From positions 45,262 to 109,261 of the forward strand of contig JACPPG010000064.1 of NCBI GenBank assembly GCA_016191115.1: a stretch of 64,000 nt of DNA, in the 5' to 3' direction. Positions 51,319 through 60,866 of the stretch are shown here, in pieces; position 1 is the stretch's first letter, and every line of letters begins with the position of its first letter. The translations under genes and the position numbers were made by a program. This DNA is from Planctomycetia bacterium (GTDB lineage: Bacteria > Planctomycetota > Planctomycetia > Pirellulales > JACPPG01). The notes below the pieces were generated by a model. It saw only the letters and a program-made list of their open reading frames with translations, made no database searches and was not told the DNA's origin.

Positions 51319-53318
51319 CGCTGGTCGTGGGCGCCTGGCTGTGGCATACCGGCGCGTTTGCGAGTCAACTGCTGGTCGACATGACCGACCTCTGGGCGCG
51401 CGACGTGCATTTGTGCGCGATGGTGGCAATGTCGGCCGGCCTGCTATTGATACCCAGCGCACTGATTCACGCCTGCTGGCGGCTCGCGAACACCGGTTTT
51501 GAGATACGGCCCGGCATGCGCGGCATTTACGCGTTGGCGTATCTGCCGCTTTTGCTGCTTGCGCCGTTATGGCCGCTATTGGCGGCCGAGCGAGCGGCGA
51601 ACTTTCTTGACGCAACGGCCCCGCTCGTAAAACCCTACGCGGTCTACCTGGGCGTCGTCAACATTGTGGCGGGGGTGTTTCTTTTCGCGTTTCGGCGGCG
51701 GATCGACGTTCCGAGAGCCGCGCAATTCTTGACGTGCTCAGCCATCGTCCTGTTTGCGCTTGGCGTCGTGCAGTCATTCGTTCTTCTCCATGCCATCGAG
51801 GCCTGGCCCGAATGGCGGCCCTACCTTTCGCTTTTGGTCGTACTCTCACCGGTGTCGCTGGCGCTTTTGTTTGGCTATTTCGTGTTGCGCTTCCGGTTCA
51901 TGCAGTTGATGGTGGAGCGGACCATTGTGTACGGCGCGATCGTGGCCGCCGCGATGCTGTTTCATCGCGTGATGTTGCAGGGCAGCACCGCCGCGCTCGG
52001 CGAGCGCTTCCAAATCGACTTTGGGGTCTTGGAAGGAGTCCTCGTCCTGGCGCTGGTTGTCGTTTACCCACCGCTACGCCGCCGGTCGGCCGAGGCGCTA
52101 CGCTACCTGCTCGGCTCACCCGTGGCAGAAGTTCGCAAACGGTCGCGCGAGATGGCGCTGCGGCTGTCCAATCTCTCTGGCCAACCGCCGCGTGACGTGT
52201 TGGCGTGGTTCGTCGATACGGCGCGAGAGTTATTGGGCCTTGAATACGTCGCCGGATGGTTGTTTGACTGTAGCGGCACGATTGTGGCGGCCACCTGGTC
52301 GCAAACGCGCCTGACCGACGATGACGTAGTCGGCATACGCCGTTTCTTGGCTCACCTTGGTCAGGCGTATTGGACGTATCGCGATTTGCCCGACCGCGGG
52401 ACCGCCTGCCTGGAAATGGCAGAAGCATCGCTGGCCGTTGCCCTGGAGCAACCCGGGGCGAGCGGCCTGGTTGTATTTGGCCGGCGGCGAGGCAACCGCG
52501 AATTCGGCGAGGAGGAGACGAATTCGCTTGTGCTGTTGACCGAGCAGTTGGGCATCACTCTGCGAAATAGCGTCTTGCAAGCCGAGCGCCTAGCGCACGA
52601 GCGCCGCGCTCTCGAACGCGAGAAGCTCTCCACGCTGGGCCTGTTGGCCAGCTCGATCGCCCACGAAGTCAAGAACCCTCTTTCCTCGATCAAGACGATT
52701 GCCACCGTGATGGCCGAGCAGCTTGGGTCAGCCAACGAGCACGCGGAGGACTTGAAGCTGATCCTCGGCGAGATCGATCGCCTGGCAACCACGACCACGC
52801 AACTGCTGTCGTTCGCGCGGCCGGCAAACGGAACGACGCAGACATGCTCCGTGTCGGACGTGCTGAAGGCAACGCTGGGCGTCATGCGGCATCTGGCCAA
52901 CGGGCGAGGCGTAACGCTTGAGCTTCAGTTGCCCGCGGCATGCCCTGCCATATGCGCCGACGAGAACGCCGTGCGCGAGGTATTCTTCAACCTAATCGCC
53001 AACTCGATCGAGGTGTCGAGGGCCGGGGGGCGCGTCTCGGTCGTTTGCCATGCCGAGAACGGACACGTGCTTGCCCAAGTGCGCGACACGGGGCCAGGGA
53101 TTCCACCGGAAGTCCAGGATCGGTTGTTCCAGCCATTTGTTACCACCAAGCCGACCGGTACGGGGCTGGGTCTCTACATCGTGGGTCGACGCGTGCAGGA
53201 AATGGGAGGCGAGATTCATTGCCAGAGCGATCCGGGACAGGGGACGTTGTTTACAATCAAGTTGCCGATCGTCGGCGGCCCAACCGGCCAACCTCCTATC
53301 ACGTCCAATCACGTATGA
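51204..53318 (+). CDS. Multi-pass membrane histidine kinase with GAF domain
   Basis: A 704-residue sensor kinase. Residues 1-290 hold about eight membrane helices with little periplasmic sequence, suggesting it senses the membrane itself. Residues 325-460 form a GAF-like domain (LLGLEYVAGWLFD...EEETNSLVLLTEQLGI). HisKA is ASSIAHEVKNPLSSI with His487. The ATPase boxes are NLIANSIEV, DTGPGIP and GTGLGLYIVGRRV. Its stop overlaps the regulator start by 4 bases. The N-terminus is reminiscent of PrsK-type kinases paired with PrsR sigma-54 regulators. Confidence 0.88.
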   Translation: MFHRIELLSIGLAAVLDTVLLVALLERRNWRYLATAILTLVVGAWLWHTGAFASQLLVDMTDLWARDVHLCAMVAMSAGLLLIPSALIHACWRLANTGFEIRPGMRGIYALAYLPLLLLAPLWPLLAAERAANFLDATAPLVKPYAVYLGVVNIVAGVFLFAFRRRIDVPRAAQFLTCSAIVLFALGVVQSFVLLHAIEAWPEWRPYLSLLVVLSPVSLALLFGYFVLRFRFMQLMVERTIVYGAIVAAAMLFHRVMLQGSTAALGERFQIDFGVLEGVLVLALVVVYPPLRRRSAEALRYLLGSPVAEVRKRSREMALRLSNLSGQPPRDVLAWFVDTARELLGLEYVAGWLFDCSGTIVAATWSQTRLTDDDVVGIRRFLAHLGQAYWTYRDLPDRGTACLEMAEASLAVALEQPGASGLVVFGRRRGNREFGEEETNSLVLLTEQLGITLRNSVLQAERLAHERRALEREKLSTLGLLASSIAHEVKNPLSSIKTIATVMAEQLGSANEHAEDLKLILGEIDRLATTTTQLLSFARPANGTTQTCSVSDVLKATLGVMRHLANGRGVTLELQLPAACPAICADENAVREVFFNLIANSIEVSRAGGRVSVVCHAENGHVLAQVRDTGPGIPPEVQDRLFQPFVTTKPTGTGLGLYIVGRRVQEMGGEIHCQSDPGQGTLFTIKLPIVGGPTGQPPITSNHV

Positions 53319-54715
53319 CGCCAGCCCCGCTGCGGATTTTGATTGCCGACGACGAACGACCGGCGCGATTTGGAATGGCCAAGGCCCTGGGGCAGCCAGC
53401 CTACGAGATCCTGCAGGTCGAAGACGGTCAAGCCGCGCTCGAGAGTCTCCGGCAGGGGGCGATCGATCTCGTCTTTCTCGACTTGAACATGCCGCGGCTC
53501 GATGGCCAGGGCGTTCTTCGCGCGCTATCGGGCGAACCGTGCCGGGCCGAGATTGTCGTCATCACCGCCAACGACAGCGTCGCGGCGGCCGTCGAGTGCA
53601 TGCGGCTGGGAGCGGCCGACTACATCACCAAGCCATACGAGGTCGAGCGATTGCGCGGGATCGCCCGCCGCGTTGCCCATCGGCGCGAATTGGAACGGCG
53701 CATTGAGGACCTGCAATCGGACCTTCAGGGTCGCTACGTTTGCGGAGCCTTGGTGGGCGCTAGCGCCGCGATGCGCGACCTGTTCACCGAGCTCAAGCGC
53801 GCCGCTCAATGCGAGCTCGACGTGCTGATTTGCGGCGAGACCGGGACTGGCAAAGAGCTCATCGCCCGCGAGGTCCATCGTCAGGGGCCAAGGGCCAGTG
53901 GTCCGTTCGTGGCCGTCAACACCGCCGCCATCGCCGACTCACTCGCCGAAAGCGAGCTGTTCGGCCACGTCCGCGGCGCTTTCACCGGCGCCGAGGCCGA
54001 TCGCCGCGGCGTCTTCGAGCAAGCCGACGGCGGCACGCTATTCCTCGATGAAATCGGCGACATGCCACTTTCAGCGCAGGCCAAGATACTTCGCGCTTTG
54101 CAGGAGCGGGCGATTCAGCCGGTGGGATCGTCGAAGACCGTGGCGGTCGACGTGCGCGTGATCACGGCGACGCACCAGGACCTGGCGAAGGCGATCGAGG
54201 AGGGGCATTTTCGCAAGGACTTGTACTATCGCATTCGCGGTATCGAGCTGGCGGTGCCGCCACTCCGCGCGCGCCGCGAGGACATTCTGCTCTTGGCAAA
54301 CTACTTTCTTGAGCAATCAGCGCGAAATGGGGACGCTCCGCGACGACTGGCCGCCCACGCGGCGGATCGGCTGCTCGCACACCAATGGCCCGGCAATGTT
54401 CGCGAACTGGAGCAAACGGTCAAGGCCGCCGCGGCCATGGCGGAACGTGAAGAGATTGCGGTCGTGGACCTGCGGCTCCCGCGTCGCGATACCAGCGATG
54501 ACCACGATCTCGATCTCGCGACCCTCGTCGAGCTGCCGCTGACTCAAGCCAAGGCTCAATTGGTCGCCGACTTCGAGAAACGCGCGATCACCACCGCACT
54601 GGAGCGACACGGCGGCAACATCAGCGCCGCGGCGCGGCAGTTAGGCATCCATCGCCAGAGTTTGCAGCAGAAGCTGGCTCAGCTTGGCCTCGACGATTGG
54701 CAAAAGCGGCCTTGA
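53315..54715 (+). CDS. Sigma-54-dependent NtrC-type response regulator
   Basis: A 466-residue activator. The receiver domain has LIADDERPA and DLVFLDLNMP with phosphoacceptor Asp56, VITAND, and ITKPYE. The AAA+ domain has GETGTGKELIA (Walker A), GAFTGAEADRRG (sigma-54 contact loop) and GGTLFLDEIGD (Walker B). The C-terminal Fis-type helix-turn-helix is NISAAARQLGIHRQSLQQKL. It starts in the ATGA overlap with the kinase gene. It should switch on sigma-54 promoters, perhaps that of pspA; no clear GG-N10-GC element was found just upstream of pspA. Confidence 0.93.
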   Translation: MTPAPLRILIADDERPARFGMAKALGQPAYEILQVEDGQAALESLRQGAIDLVFLDLNMPRLDGQGVLRALSGEPCRAEIVVITANDSVAAAVECMRLGAADYITKPYEVERLRGIARRVAHRRELERRIEDLQSDLQGRYVCGALVGASAAMRDLFTELKRAAQCELDVLICGETGTGKELIAREVHRQGPRASGPFVAVNTAAIADSLAESELFGHVRGAFTGAEADRRGVFEQADGGTLFLDEIGDMPLSAQAKILRALQERAIQPVGSSKTVAVDVRVITATHQDLAKAIEEGHFRKDLYYRIRGIELAVPPLRARREDILLLANYFLEQSARNGDAPRRLAAHAADRLLAHQWPGNVRELEQTVKAAAAMAEREEIAVVDLRLPRRDTSDDHDLDLATLVELPLTQAKAQLVADFEKRAITTALERHGGNISAAARQLGIHRQSLQQKLAQLGLDDWQKRP

Positions 54716-54736
54716 GTACATGAGAATAGTTGCTCT

Positions 54737-55696
54737 TCAACCATCGGGCATTCCGCCGCGCCAGCGCTCCGCTGGCGATCGCAGGCCGGGCGATGTGGAA
54801 CGGGCTTTGGATGCCGCCGCGAATTCGCGCTGCGCCACAATCACGACCGCCATCAGCGGCGCGGCGACGCAGATCAACCGCCCGGCGCCGCGCCAAATGG
54901 GCGCAAGCCGGCCCAGAGGAGGCAGCTCGACGATCCATGCCAGCAGCGGCGCAACGAGCAGGCAGGCCGCCAGGCTGGTCGGCAGCGTGCCGAAGAACCG
55001 ACCCATGACCACGACCGAAAAGATGCCGATTACGGCCATCCCCAAGCTGCCGCTTGTCGGCCATTGCGGCTGAGTAGCGTATGAGGCCAGCGTCGCGCCG
55101 GCGAGCGCCCCGGCCAGGCCCAGTCCCAGCAGTCCTCCGCGGTAGTAGCCGGAAAGCATAACCGCGGCGGCCGTCGCCAAGGCGTCGAGAACCAACACCC
55201 ACAGCACTGCCGAAGTCGAAGTCCGCGCTTGCAGACGACTCATTGTCCCCCACACTAGCGTCAGAAGCGCCGCTAGTCCGCACAAGACGATCGCCGCCTG
55301 GGTGGGCGACCATTCGGCCGAGTCAGGGCCGCTGAGATCCGCCAGGTAGACCGTGTTGTGCAACAGAATTGGCGCCACAATGGTTGCCAGACCCAGACGC
55401 ACAATCCACGCCAGGCTGCCCGACCGCATGGTCGCCACCAACGTCTCGCCCACCAAGGCTAGCGGCACAAGCAGGGTCAGAAACCTCGCGCGGTCTTCGA
55501 GCGCCGGCCAGTGCGGCCACTGGTCGGTAGCGCCGCTGGCGGCAAGAACTCCCGCGCCCGTGGCCCAGCTCCAGCAGGCAACGCGCCGCCACGCGCGCGG
55601 CGCCCGGCGGGCCGCCAACCACATGACCGCGGCCGCGATCAGCGCTGCGACCAGCACGACTTTTGCCGCTGGGACGATATCAAGCACTCGCTCCAT
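54737..55696 (-). CDS. Hypothetical multi-pass membrane protein
   Basis: A 319-residue protein starting MERVLDIVPAAKVV. About eight or nine hydrophobic helices run from residue 10 to 290, ending in a polar tail (ARSTSPGLRSPAERWRGG). No family motif recognised. It is convergent with the sigma-54 regulator gene (21-base gap) and 69 bases downstream of yceI on the same strand. Confidence 0.65.
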   Translation of the reverse strand: MERVLDIVPAAKVVLVAALIAAAVMWLAARRAPRAWRRVACWSWATGAGVLAASGATDQWPHWPALEDRARFLTLLVPLALVGETLVATMRSGSLAWIVRLGLATIVAPILLHNTVYLADLSGPDSAEWSPTQAAIVLCGLAALLTLVWGTMSRLQARTSTSAVLWVLVLDALATAAAVMLSGYYRGGLLGLGLAGALAGATLASYATQPQWPTSGSLGMAVIGIFSVVVMGRFFGTLPTSLAACLLVAPLLAWIVELPPLGRLAPIWRGAGRLICVAAPLMAVVIVAQREFAAASKARSTSPGLRSPAERWRGGMPDG

Positions 55697-55765
55697 CCCC
55701 CGTGATGGATCGGCCGCCGAGGCGCATGGTGCGACTCGCCCCGGGGGGCGGCTGGGTGCGCGTTC

Positions 55766-56341
55766 CTACTTGGCCGCTTCGATGCCGATAAAGATCGGAA
55801 TCTCGTCGCCAAGTGCGACGGGCTCGGTCGTCACGCCAAAGTCGCTGCGCGCGATCGAGAACGTCGACACCAGTCCGATCCGCTTCTTTCCCTTGGGGAA
55901 TTCGACAACTTTGTCGCCCCCCTTGAGTTTGAAGGAAACCGGCTTGGTGACTCCGTGCAGGGTCAGCTCGCCGGTGACGTCATAGCCTCCGTCGACGGCT
56001 TTAACTTTGGTGCTACGAAACGACATGGTCGGAAACTGCTTGACGTTGAAATAGTCGGGAGCCCGGAGGTGCTCGTCCCGCTTGGCGTTGTTGGTGTCGA
56101 TGCTCTCGACGGGGATCGACAGCGCGAATGACGACTTGGTCGGATCGGCTTTATCGAGCGTGATTTCCCCCGAGAAGTCGTTGAACCGCCCATGGATGTT
56201 GCTGATCCCAACGTGGGAAATCATGAACGAAATCGACGAATGGACGGGGTCGACCGTATAGGTATCGGCCGCCCGCGCCACGGTGCCGCATGCCGCTAGA
56301 ATCGCCGCCAGAGCAAACTGTCGCATGGCCGCCGCTGTCAT
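55766..56341 (-). CDS. YceI family periplasmic protein
   Basis: A 191-residue secreted lipocalin-like protein. Signal peptide about residues 1-24 ending ARA, then DTYTVDPVHSSISFMISHVGISNIHGRF, the YceI opening. FPTMSFRST, TGELTLHGVTKPV and the closing SDFGVTTEPVALGDEI are conserved. YceI proteins bind isoprenoid or amphipathic ligands. The start could instead be the ATG at 56326 (MRQFALAA). Confidence 0.9.
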   Translation of the reverse strand: MTAAAMRQFALAAILAACGTVARAADTYTVDPVHSSISFMISHVGISNIHGRFNDFSGEITLDKADPTKSSFALSIPVESIDTNNAKRDEHLRAPDYFNVKQFPTMSFRSTKVKAVDGGYDVTGELTLHGVTKPVSFKLKGGDKVVEFPKGKKRIGLVSTFSIARSDFGVTTEPVALGDEIPIFIGIEAAK

Positions 56342-56430
56342 AATTGCACCTTTGCAAAGGTTGGAGGATTCAACGCGAAAGCATCATAACCGCCTGCCGG
56401 GCCGAACTCCAACTAGGTCCCCAAGGAGCC

Positions 56431-56587
56431 CAGGGCCATTCTGTTTTTCAAAATGGCGAGGCGGGAAAATGGGACTGGCTCCGAGCATAAACAGCGCAAG
56501 TCCTTTCAGACCAACGTTGCGTCTCGGTGCCTGTCCCACTTTCCCGCCGGTGCGCCCCCGGCTAGCTTGAATCTGTGTAACGGCCCA
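56431..56587 (+). repeat. MITE-like hairpin element, copy 5
   Basis: Full-length copy: left end CAGGGCCATTCTG, right end GAATCTGTGTAACGGCCC. Differences from copy 2 are GCGCCCCCGGCTAGCTT in place of GCGCCGCCGGCAAGCTT and an extra T in the terminus. It lies in the upstream region of yceI. Confidence 0.9.
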
Positions 56588-57090
56588 AGCGAACGCCGGA
56601 AGTAGCGGGCCGGCGGCTCGCGCGGGCCGATCGGCCCCGGCATCCGCGGCGGGCCGCTTTGTTGCCGGCGTATGGCCCGTCTTTTGCTCTTGGCAAGGTC
56701 GGTCCACCTAAGCGCATTTCTCGGCCAGTTCGAAGGCCGGACCACTCCAACCCATTCGAGCGCGTTGCGGTGTGCGACCCTTGACGATCGCATGCCGCGC
56801 AGCCGCGCGGGGAGTGGAACTACCCGCGCGGTCTACTTGGTTCGTTCGCGCGGTACTCGCCGTCGACTGCCCCAAGCTTGAGCCGAGCGGATCACCTCCA
56901 CCGCGGGCGGTCCGCAAGGGCTGCATCACCCCGCCTGGTGCCGTTCCACGGCGCCGGCGGGTCCCGCGGCGATCATTTTCCGCGGTTTCGGCCTGTCAGG
57001 CGCATACGATAAAGGCAGTCAATCAATCTATGCGCGGGATTGCCCCCGCGCTGCGGCCAACTGGGCGCCCGCGGGTGCCCTTTTTCCTAC
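56588..57090. other. Gene-free spacer between element copies 5 and 6
   Basis: About 500 GC-rich bases. Several open frames cross it, but none has a recognisable motif, ribosome-binding site or consistent codon bias. GGCCAGTTCGAAGGCC near 56722 is a palindrome and not a tRNA T-arm. Confidence 0.5.
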
Positions 57091-57228
57091 CAGGGCCATT
57101 CTGTTTTTCAAAATGGCGAGGCGGGAAAATGGGACTGGCTCCGAGCACAAACAGCGCAAGCCCTTTCATACCAACGCTGCGTCTCGGTGCCTGTCCCACT
57201 TTCCCGCCGGTGCGCCGCCGGCAAGCTT
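57091..57228 (+). repeat. MITE-like hairpin element, copy 6
   Basis: Starts CAGGGCCATTCTG, ends GGCAAGCTT, same orientation as copy 5 and only about 500 bases away. Internal variants are GAGCACAAAC and TTTCATACCAACGCTGC. Confidence 0.9.
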
Positions 57229-57533
57229 GATGCCAGCGCTATATGCTGTGCCTCTTGGGGGACTTATTGGACTCTCGTTGCTGGACGGCCGTTCGCCTGC
57301 ACCCGCTAATGCTTCGCACGCTCTAGCCGCTCCTCCACCCGGGCAAGCCGCGACGTTCTTCGTAGGCGCCCTGGATCATTGACGTGCCCGCATGCCAACG
57401 GCGTGCAGCGCGTTTCGTAGCGGCCTCCTGCATTGAAACTCGCTCGACTTCCCGAGCTGATGTGCGTTTTCACACCAGGTCGAAGTCGGATACTCGCAAG
57501 CAACCAACCCTGCGCCCCAACTGGATACCACTC
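57229..57533. other. Leader of the first PEP-CTERM gene, no gene seen
   Basis: 305 bases with no supported frame or repeat. Presumably it contains the promoter of the following exported protein gene, but no clear boxes were picked. Confidence 0.4.
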
Positions 57534-58223
57534 GTGCGAAAAACTACGACTGCTGCGATCGTTTTAGGTCTTGTCGCGGGCATGCTCTGTGGACGTGCCG
57601 AACGGGCGGTGGCGGCGATCGCCATTACGCCGGACCCTTTGCCTGTCGGCGATACTTTTGCGGGCGTTTTCGCGGTGGCCAATCTACCGGACTTCGGAAA
57701 CTTTGAAGCGGTTCAGGTCGAGGAGGGCTTCGCCACGACCGACCCGGTCGGGTCGACAATCACCTGGGGTACAGGCGACCTCCCGCGGCCAGACTTCGAT
57801 GGCCTTCGGCTGATCGAGCGGATTACAAACAACACGGCCGTCCCTTGGACCGACTATCACGTGGCGTTCGACAATCCACTCCTCAGTATGTTTGAAGCGC
57901 ACATTCCACTGCTCGATATTCCTGGTACCTGGGCGGTAACGGGCAGCCTTCCCAGCTATGTCGTCGTAAATGCGCCATCTGTCGCGTCATCGGTGACAGT
58001 GGGAACCTCGTCGGTTGACTTCGTGTTTGCCAATCCCCTATTGCCTGGGGGAAGTTTTGGGCTGCTCCTGGCGTTTACTTCTCCCAACGATACGGTCGCC
58101 GGATCGTTGCACATCACTCAGGCGCCCAGTGTGCCCGAGCCGTCAACGATCGTCCTGATCGTGCTAGGCATCGTGGGGGTTTGGGCCTCGCGCCGGCGGA
58201 ATGCGTTGACACGCTGCCGTTAA
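57534..58223 (+). CDS. PEP-CTERM sorting-domain protein 1
   Basis: A 229-residue exported protein with a GTG start (VRKTTTAAIVLGLVAGMLCG). Signal peptide about 1-28. The middle is a beta-rich domain without named motif (LIERITNNTAVPWTDYHVAF). The C-terminus VPEPSTIVLIVLGIVGVWAS followed by RRR is a PEP-CTERM sorting signal: VPEPS, a membrane helix, then an Arg cluster. Such proteins are cleaved and anchored by exosortase in the outer layers. No exosortase gene is in the window. Confidence 0.82.
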   Translation: MRKTTTAAIVLGLVAGMLCGRAERAVAAIAITPDPLPVGDTFAGVFAVANLPDFGNFEAVQVEEGFATTDPVGSTITWGTGDLPRPDFDGLRLIERITNNTAVPWTDYHVAFDNPLLSMFEAHIPLLDIPGTWAVTGSLPSYVVVNAPSVASSVTVGTSSVDFVFANPLLPGGSFGLLLAFTSPNDTVAGSLHITQAPSVPEPSTIVLIVLGIVGVWASRRRNALTRCR

Positions 58224-58300
58224 CGCCGCCCGCGAGGATCGTGCCGCGTGCTTCGCGACGTTCCGCACGGCCGATGACTCGCCGCGAGGGACAAAAGGCG

Positions 58301-59752
58301 ATGCCTGCCGAACCACGAACCGCCGCCGCTTGCATCCTCGTGCGTGGTGACGCCGAGCCGGAGGTATTGCTGGCACGGCGGAATCCGGCGCTTCGATTCA
58401 TGGGTGGGCACCACGTCTTTCCCGGCGGGCGGCTGCAGGAGGGTGAAAGCGTGAGCTGCGTGGCGAGTGCCACGGACGAAGGCCACGCCCGGGCGATCCA
58501 GGCGGCCGCGCGAGAGATCTTCGAGGAGACCGGGCTACTCTGCGCGCGCGGGGCACTTCCCTCCAGCGAGCTGGCGCGGCAAGCGCGGCACCGCCTGTTA
58601 CAGGGAGAGCTGAACTTCAGCGACTTTCTCGCGCGACATGCGTTGTCGATCGACGCCGATGATTTTGAGCCGGCAGGAGAGTGGCTCACCCCGTCGTTCG
58701 CGCCCATTCGCTTTGCCACTCGGTATTTCTTGCATCGTCTGCGCGGCGACCAACAAGAGGAGCTCATCGAAGGCGAGATCGTCGGGCTCGATTGGCTCAC
58801 TCCCACCGAGGCGCGTGCGCGCTGGCATCGCGGCCACATTCGGATTTCCACGCCCGTTGCCTACACGCTGCGACAACTGGCCGCCGTCGGGTTGCCCAGC
58901 GCGCTAGGGTTGCTGACGCGCGGAACGGAGCGGGCTCCGGGCGAGCACAACTGGTTCGAACTTCGTCGCGGAATCATTCTCGTACCGGTCAAGAGTCCGA
59001 CGATCCCGCCGGCGACGCACACCAACTGTCTTATCGTGGGAGAAGAGTCACTGTATGTGATCGACCCTGGCGCAGCGGAGGAAGGTGAACGCGATCATCT
59101 GAGCCGGCAGCTCGATCATTTGATCGAGCTCGGCGGGAGAGTCGAGGCCATTCTCTTGACCCATTCGCACCCAGACCATACCGCCGCGGCCGATTGGTTG
59201 CGCCACAGATACGATGTGCCGATCATGGCCCACCAGGCCGCCGCCGCTCAGGTACCCTTCAAGATCGACCGGTACCTGCACGACGGCGAAGTCCTGAAGA
59301 GCGGCCGCGATCCACAATGGCGATTGCGGTGCATCCACACGCCAGGGCACGATCCGGGCCACCTGTGCTTCATGGAGGAATCGACCGGGGCCCTGTTGGC
59401 CGGTGACATGGTGGCCAACCCCGGCACGATTGTCATCTCGCGCGAATATGGCGGCGACATGGCAGCGTTCATGCACAGCCTTGAAAGACTGCTCGCGTTG
59501 GACTACAAGCTGATCATCCCCTCACATGGCCACCCCGCCGGACGCCCACGGGAGTTTATCCAGCAGCAACTCGACCACCGCCTCTGGAGGGAAGGAAAAA
59601 TCAAACGCGCGCACGACGAAGGAGCCACGACGTTCGACCAATTGCTGGCGCGGGCCTACGACGATGCTCCCGCGCAGGCCCTGCTCTGGGCGCGCCACTC
59701 ACTGGACGCTCATTTGGCCAAGCTGGAAATCGAGCTACCGGCGGCGCCGTAA
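58301..59752 (+). CDS. NUDIX hydrolase-metallo-beta-lactamase fusion protein
   Basis: A 483-residue cytoplasmic two-domain enzyme; an alternative ATG is at 58274. Residues 5-205 are a NUDIX domain with a split box: GGRLQEGE, an insertion of about 18 residues, then AAREIFEETG, as in NUDT19-type enzymes acting on CoA-like substrates. Residues 225-430 are a metallo-beta-lactamase domain with LLTHSHPDHTAAADWL (metal site), HTPGHDPGHL, AGDMV and SHGHP, close to LACTB2-like hydrolases. The C-terminal 60 residues resemble the LACTB2 winged-helix tail. The joint function is not known. Confidence 0.82.
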   Translation: MPAEPRTAAACILVRGDAEPEVLLARRNPALRFMGGHHVFPGGRLQEGESVSCVASATDEGHARAIQAAAREIFEETGLLCARGALPSSELARQARHRLLQGELNFSDFLARHALSIDADDFEPAGEWLTPSFAPIRFATRYFLHRLRGDQQEELIEGEIVGLDWLTPTEARARWHRGHIRISTPVAYTLRQLAAVGLPSALGLLTRGTERAPGEHNWFELRRGIILVPVKSPTIPPATHTNCLIVGEESLYVIDPGAAEEGERDHLSRQLDHLIELGGRVEAILLTHSHPDHTAAADWLRHRYDVPIMAHQAAAAQVPFKIDRYLHDGEVLKSGRDPQWRLRCIHTPGHDPGHLCFMEESTGALLAGDMVANPGTIVISREYGGDMAAFMHSLERLLALDYKLIIPSHGHPAGRPREFIQQQLDHRLWREGKIKRAHDEGATTFDQLLARAYDDAPAQALLWARHSLDAHLAKLEIELPAAP

Positions 59753-60071
59753 GTAATATGAATGTCGATTGCTCGGCAATCCAAGCGAGGCGCCTTGGAA
59801 ACCGCATCGCCGACGTCAATCGCCTTGTTGGAGACCCATTTTGCGAAGGATTTGTGCCGTTTTTTGGTAGACAAGCGGCCGGCGGCGAGTAGACTACAGG
59901 CCGATTTCCCGGTTTTCCGCCTTGTCGAGCGCAGCTTGTGAGCGTGTTTGTCCCTTCCGGCCGCTGACCTCCCCGATATCGGGGAACGTCTATCTCTTGC
60001 GGTTCGGCGCTCGATTCCCACGCCGGCGTAGGTTTTTCTCCTTGACGAGGGCTACCAGGATTTCAGGCACC
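59753..60071. other. Leader of the second PEP-CTERM gene, no gene seen
   Basis: About 320 bases. No supported coding frame. The last 50 bases before 60072 are less GC-rich and probably carry transcription and translation signals. Confidence 0.4.
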
Positions 60072-60725
60072 ATGATTTCATTGAAGCAAAGCGTGTCGGT
60101 TGTTGTTTGGTGCGGTCTGTTCGCGACCGGTGGCAAGGCGTCGGCAGCTTTGCTGCTCACTATCGGCAATGCCGCGATCCTGCCCGGAGGCACCGGCTTT
60201 GTCGATGTGACGGTTGCCAGCGACAATCCGTCGGGCGACAAGGTGGCCTTCACCAGCTTCGAGTTCCGCATTACTTCGGCGGGCGCGACGCGGCTCGAGT
60301 TCATCAATCCGCAGACCGACTCCGGAACCGGCTTGTCGAACTACATATTTTTCGGCAATAGCGTGGCAACGCTTTTCCCACCGCTAGGGAATGTCTCAAC
60401 CAAGTCGGCGCCGTCCGACACGCTCATCGGCGGAGACTCCACGAACAATGGGGCCGACGTGACGATCGCGGGACCCACGCTGATGGCGCGACTCGACCTG
60501 AGTGCCGCCACGGCGCTGCCGCCCGCGAACGGCGACCACTTCACGATTCAGTTGGTGCCCAGCCTCGACACAGGCTTTCTCGACAGTCAACTGAATCCGG
60601 TGCGCTACTCTCCTGAGGGTGCTTCCGGCACCGTCACCATCGGCGTGCCCGAGCCAGCCAGTTGGGCGCTTTCCCTGTTGGCGTTAGCGACGTTGCCCCT
60701 TGTGCGGCGACGTCGCGTCGAGTAG
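60072..60725 (+). CDS. PEP-CTERM sorting-domain protein 2
   Basis: A 217-residue exported protein starting MISLKQSVSVVVWCGLF. Signal peptide about 1-26 (GGKASA). The body is a beta-sandwich-like domain (GGTGFVDVTVASDNP...FEFRIT) similar to cohesin-like modules in planctomycete PEP-CTERM proteins. It ends GVPEPASWALSLLALATLPL then VRRRR, the sorting signal. It is not a close paralogue of protein 1. Confidence 0.82.
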   Translation: MISLKQSVSVVVWCGLFATGGKASAALLLTIGNAAILPGGTGFVDVTVASDNPSGDKVAFTSFEFRITSAGATRLEFINPQTDSGTGLSNYIFFGNSVATLFPPLGNVSTKSAPSDTLIGGDSTNNGADVTIAGPTLMARLDLSAATALPPANGDHFTIQLVPSLDTGFLDSQLNPVRYSPEGASGTVTIGVPEPASWALSLLALATLPLVRRRRVE

Positions 60726-60826
60726 TGCGGCCAGGCCAAAAATGTGGGTGGCCCTGGCCACGGAGGTCAGGCCCGGCGGCGCATGCCCACGGCGAGCGCA
60801 GCATGGCACCTGGCGACACACCTTTC

Positions 60827-60847
60827 GTAACCGTTCGGCGAACTGCA
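60827..60847 (+). mobile_element. IS66-type terminal sequence, left copy
   Basis: GTAACCGTTCGGCGAACTGC followed by A. The motif recurs in direct orientation at 63688-63708 with 19 of 21 identical bases. It precedes an IS66 tnpA remnant by 54 bases, as an IS66 left end should. The identification as an IS66 end is inference. Confidence 0.5.
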
Positions 60848-60866
60848 TCTTGGCGGGGCGGGTACC

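Noticed and set aside
56715..56745. Possible tRNA T-arm (GTTCGAA within CGGCC...GGCCG)
   Set aside because: The loop is 8 bases, no cloverleaf can be drawn on either strand and there is no acceptor stem.
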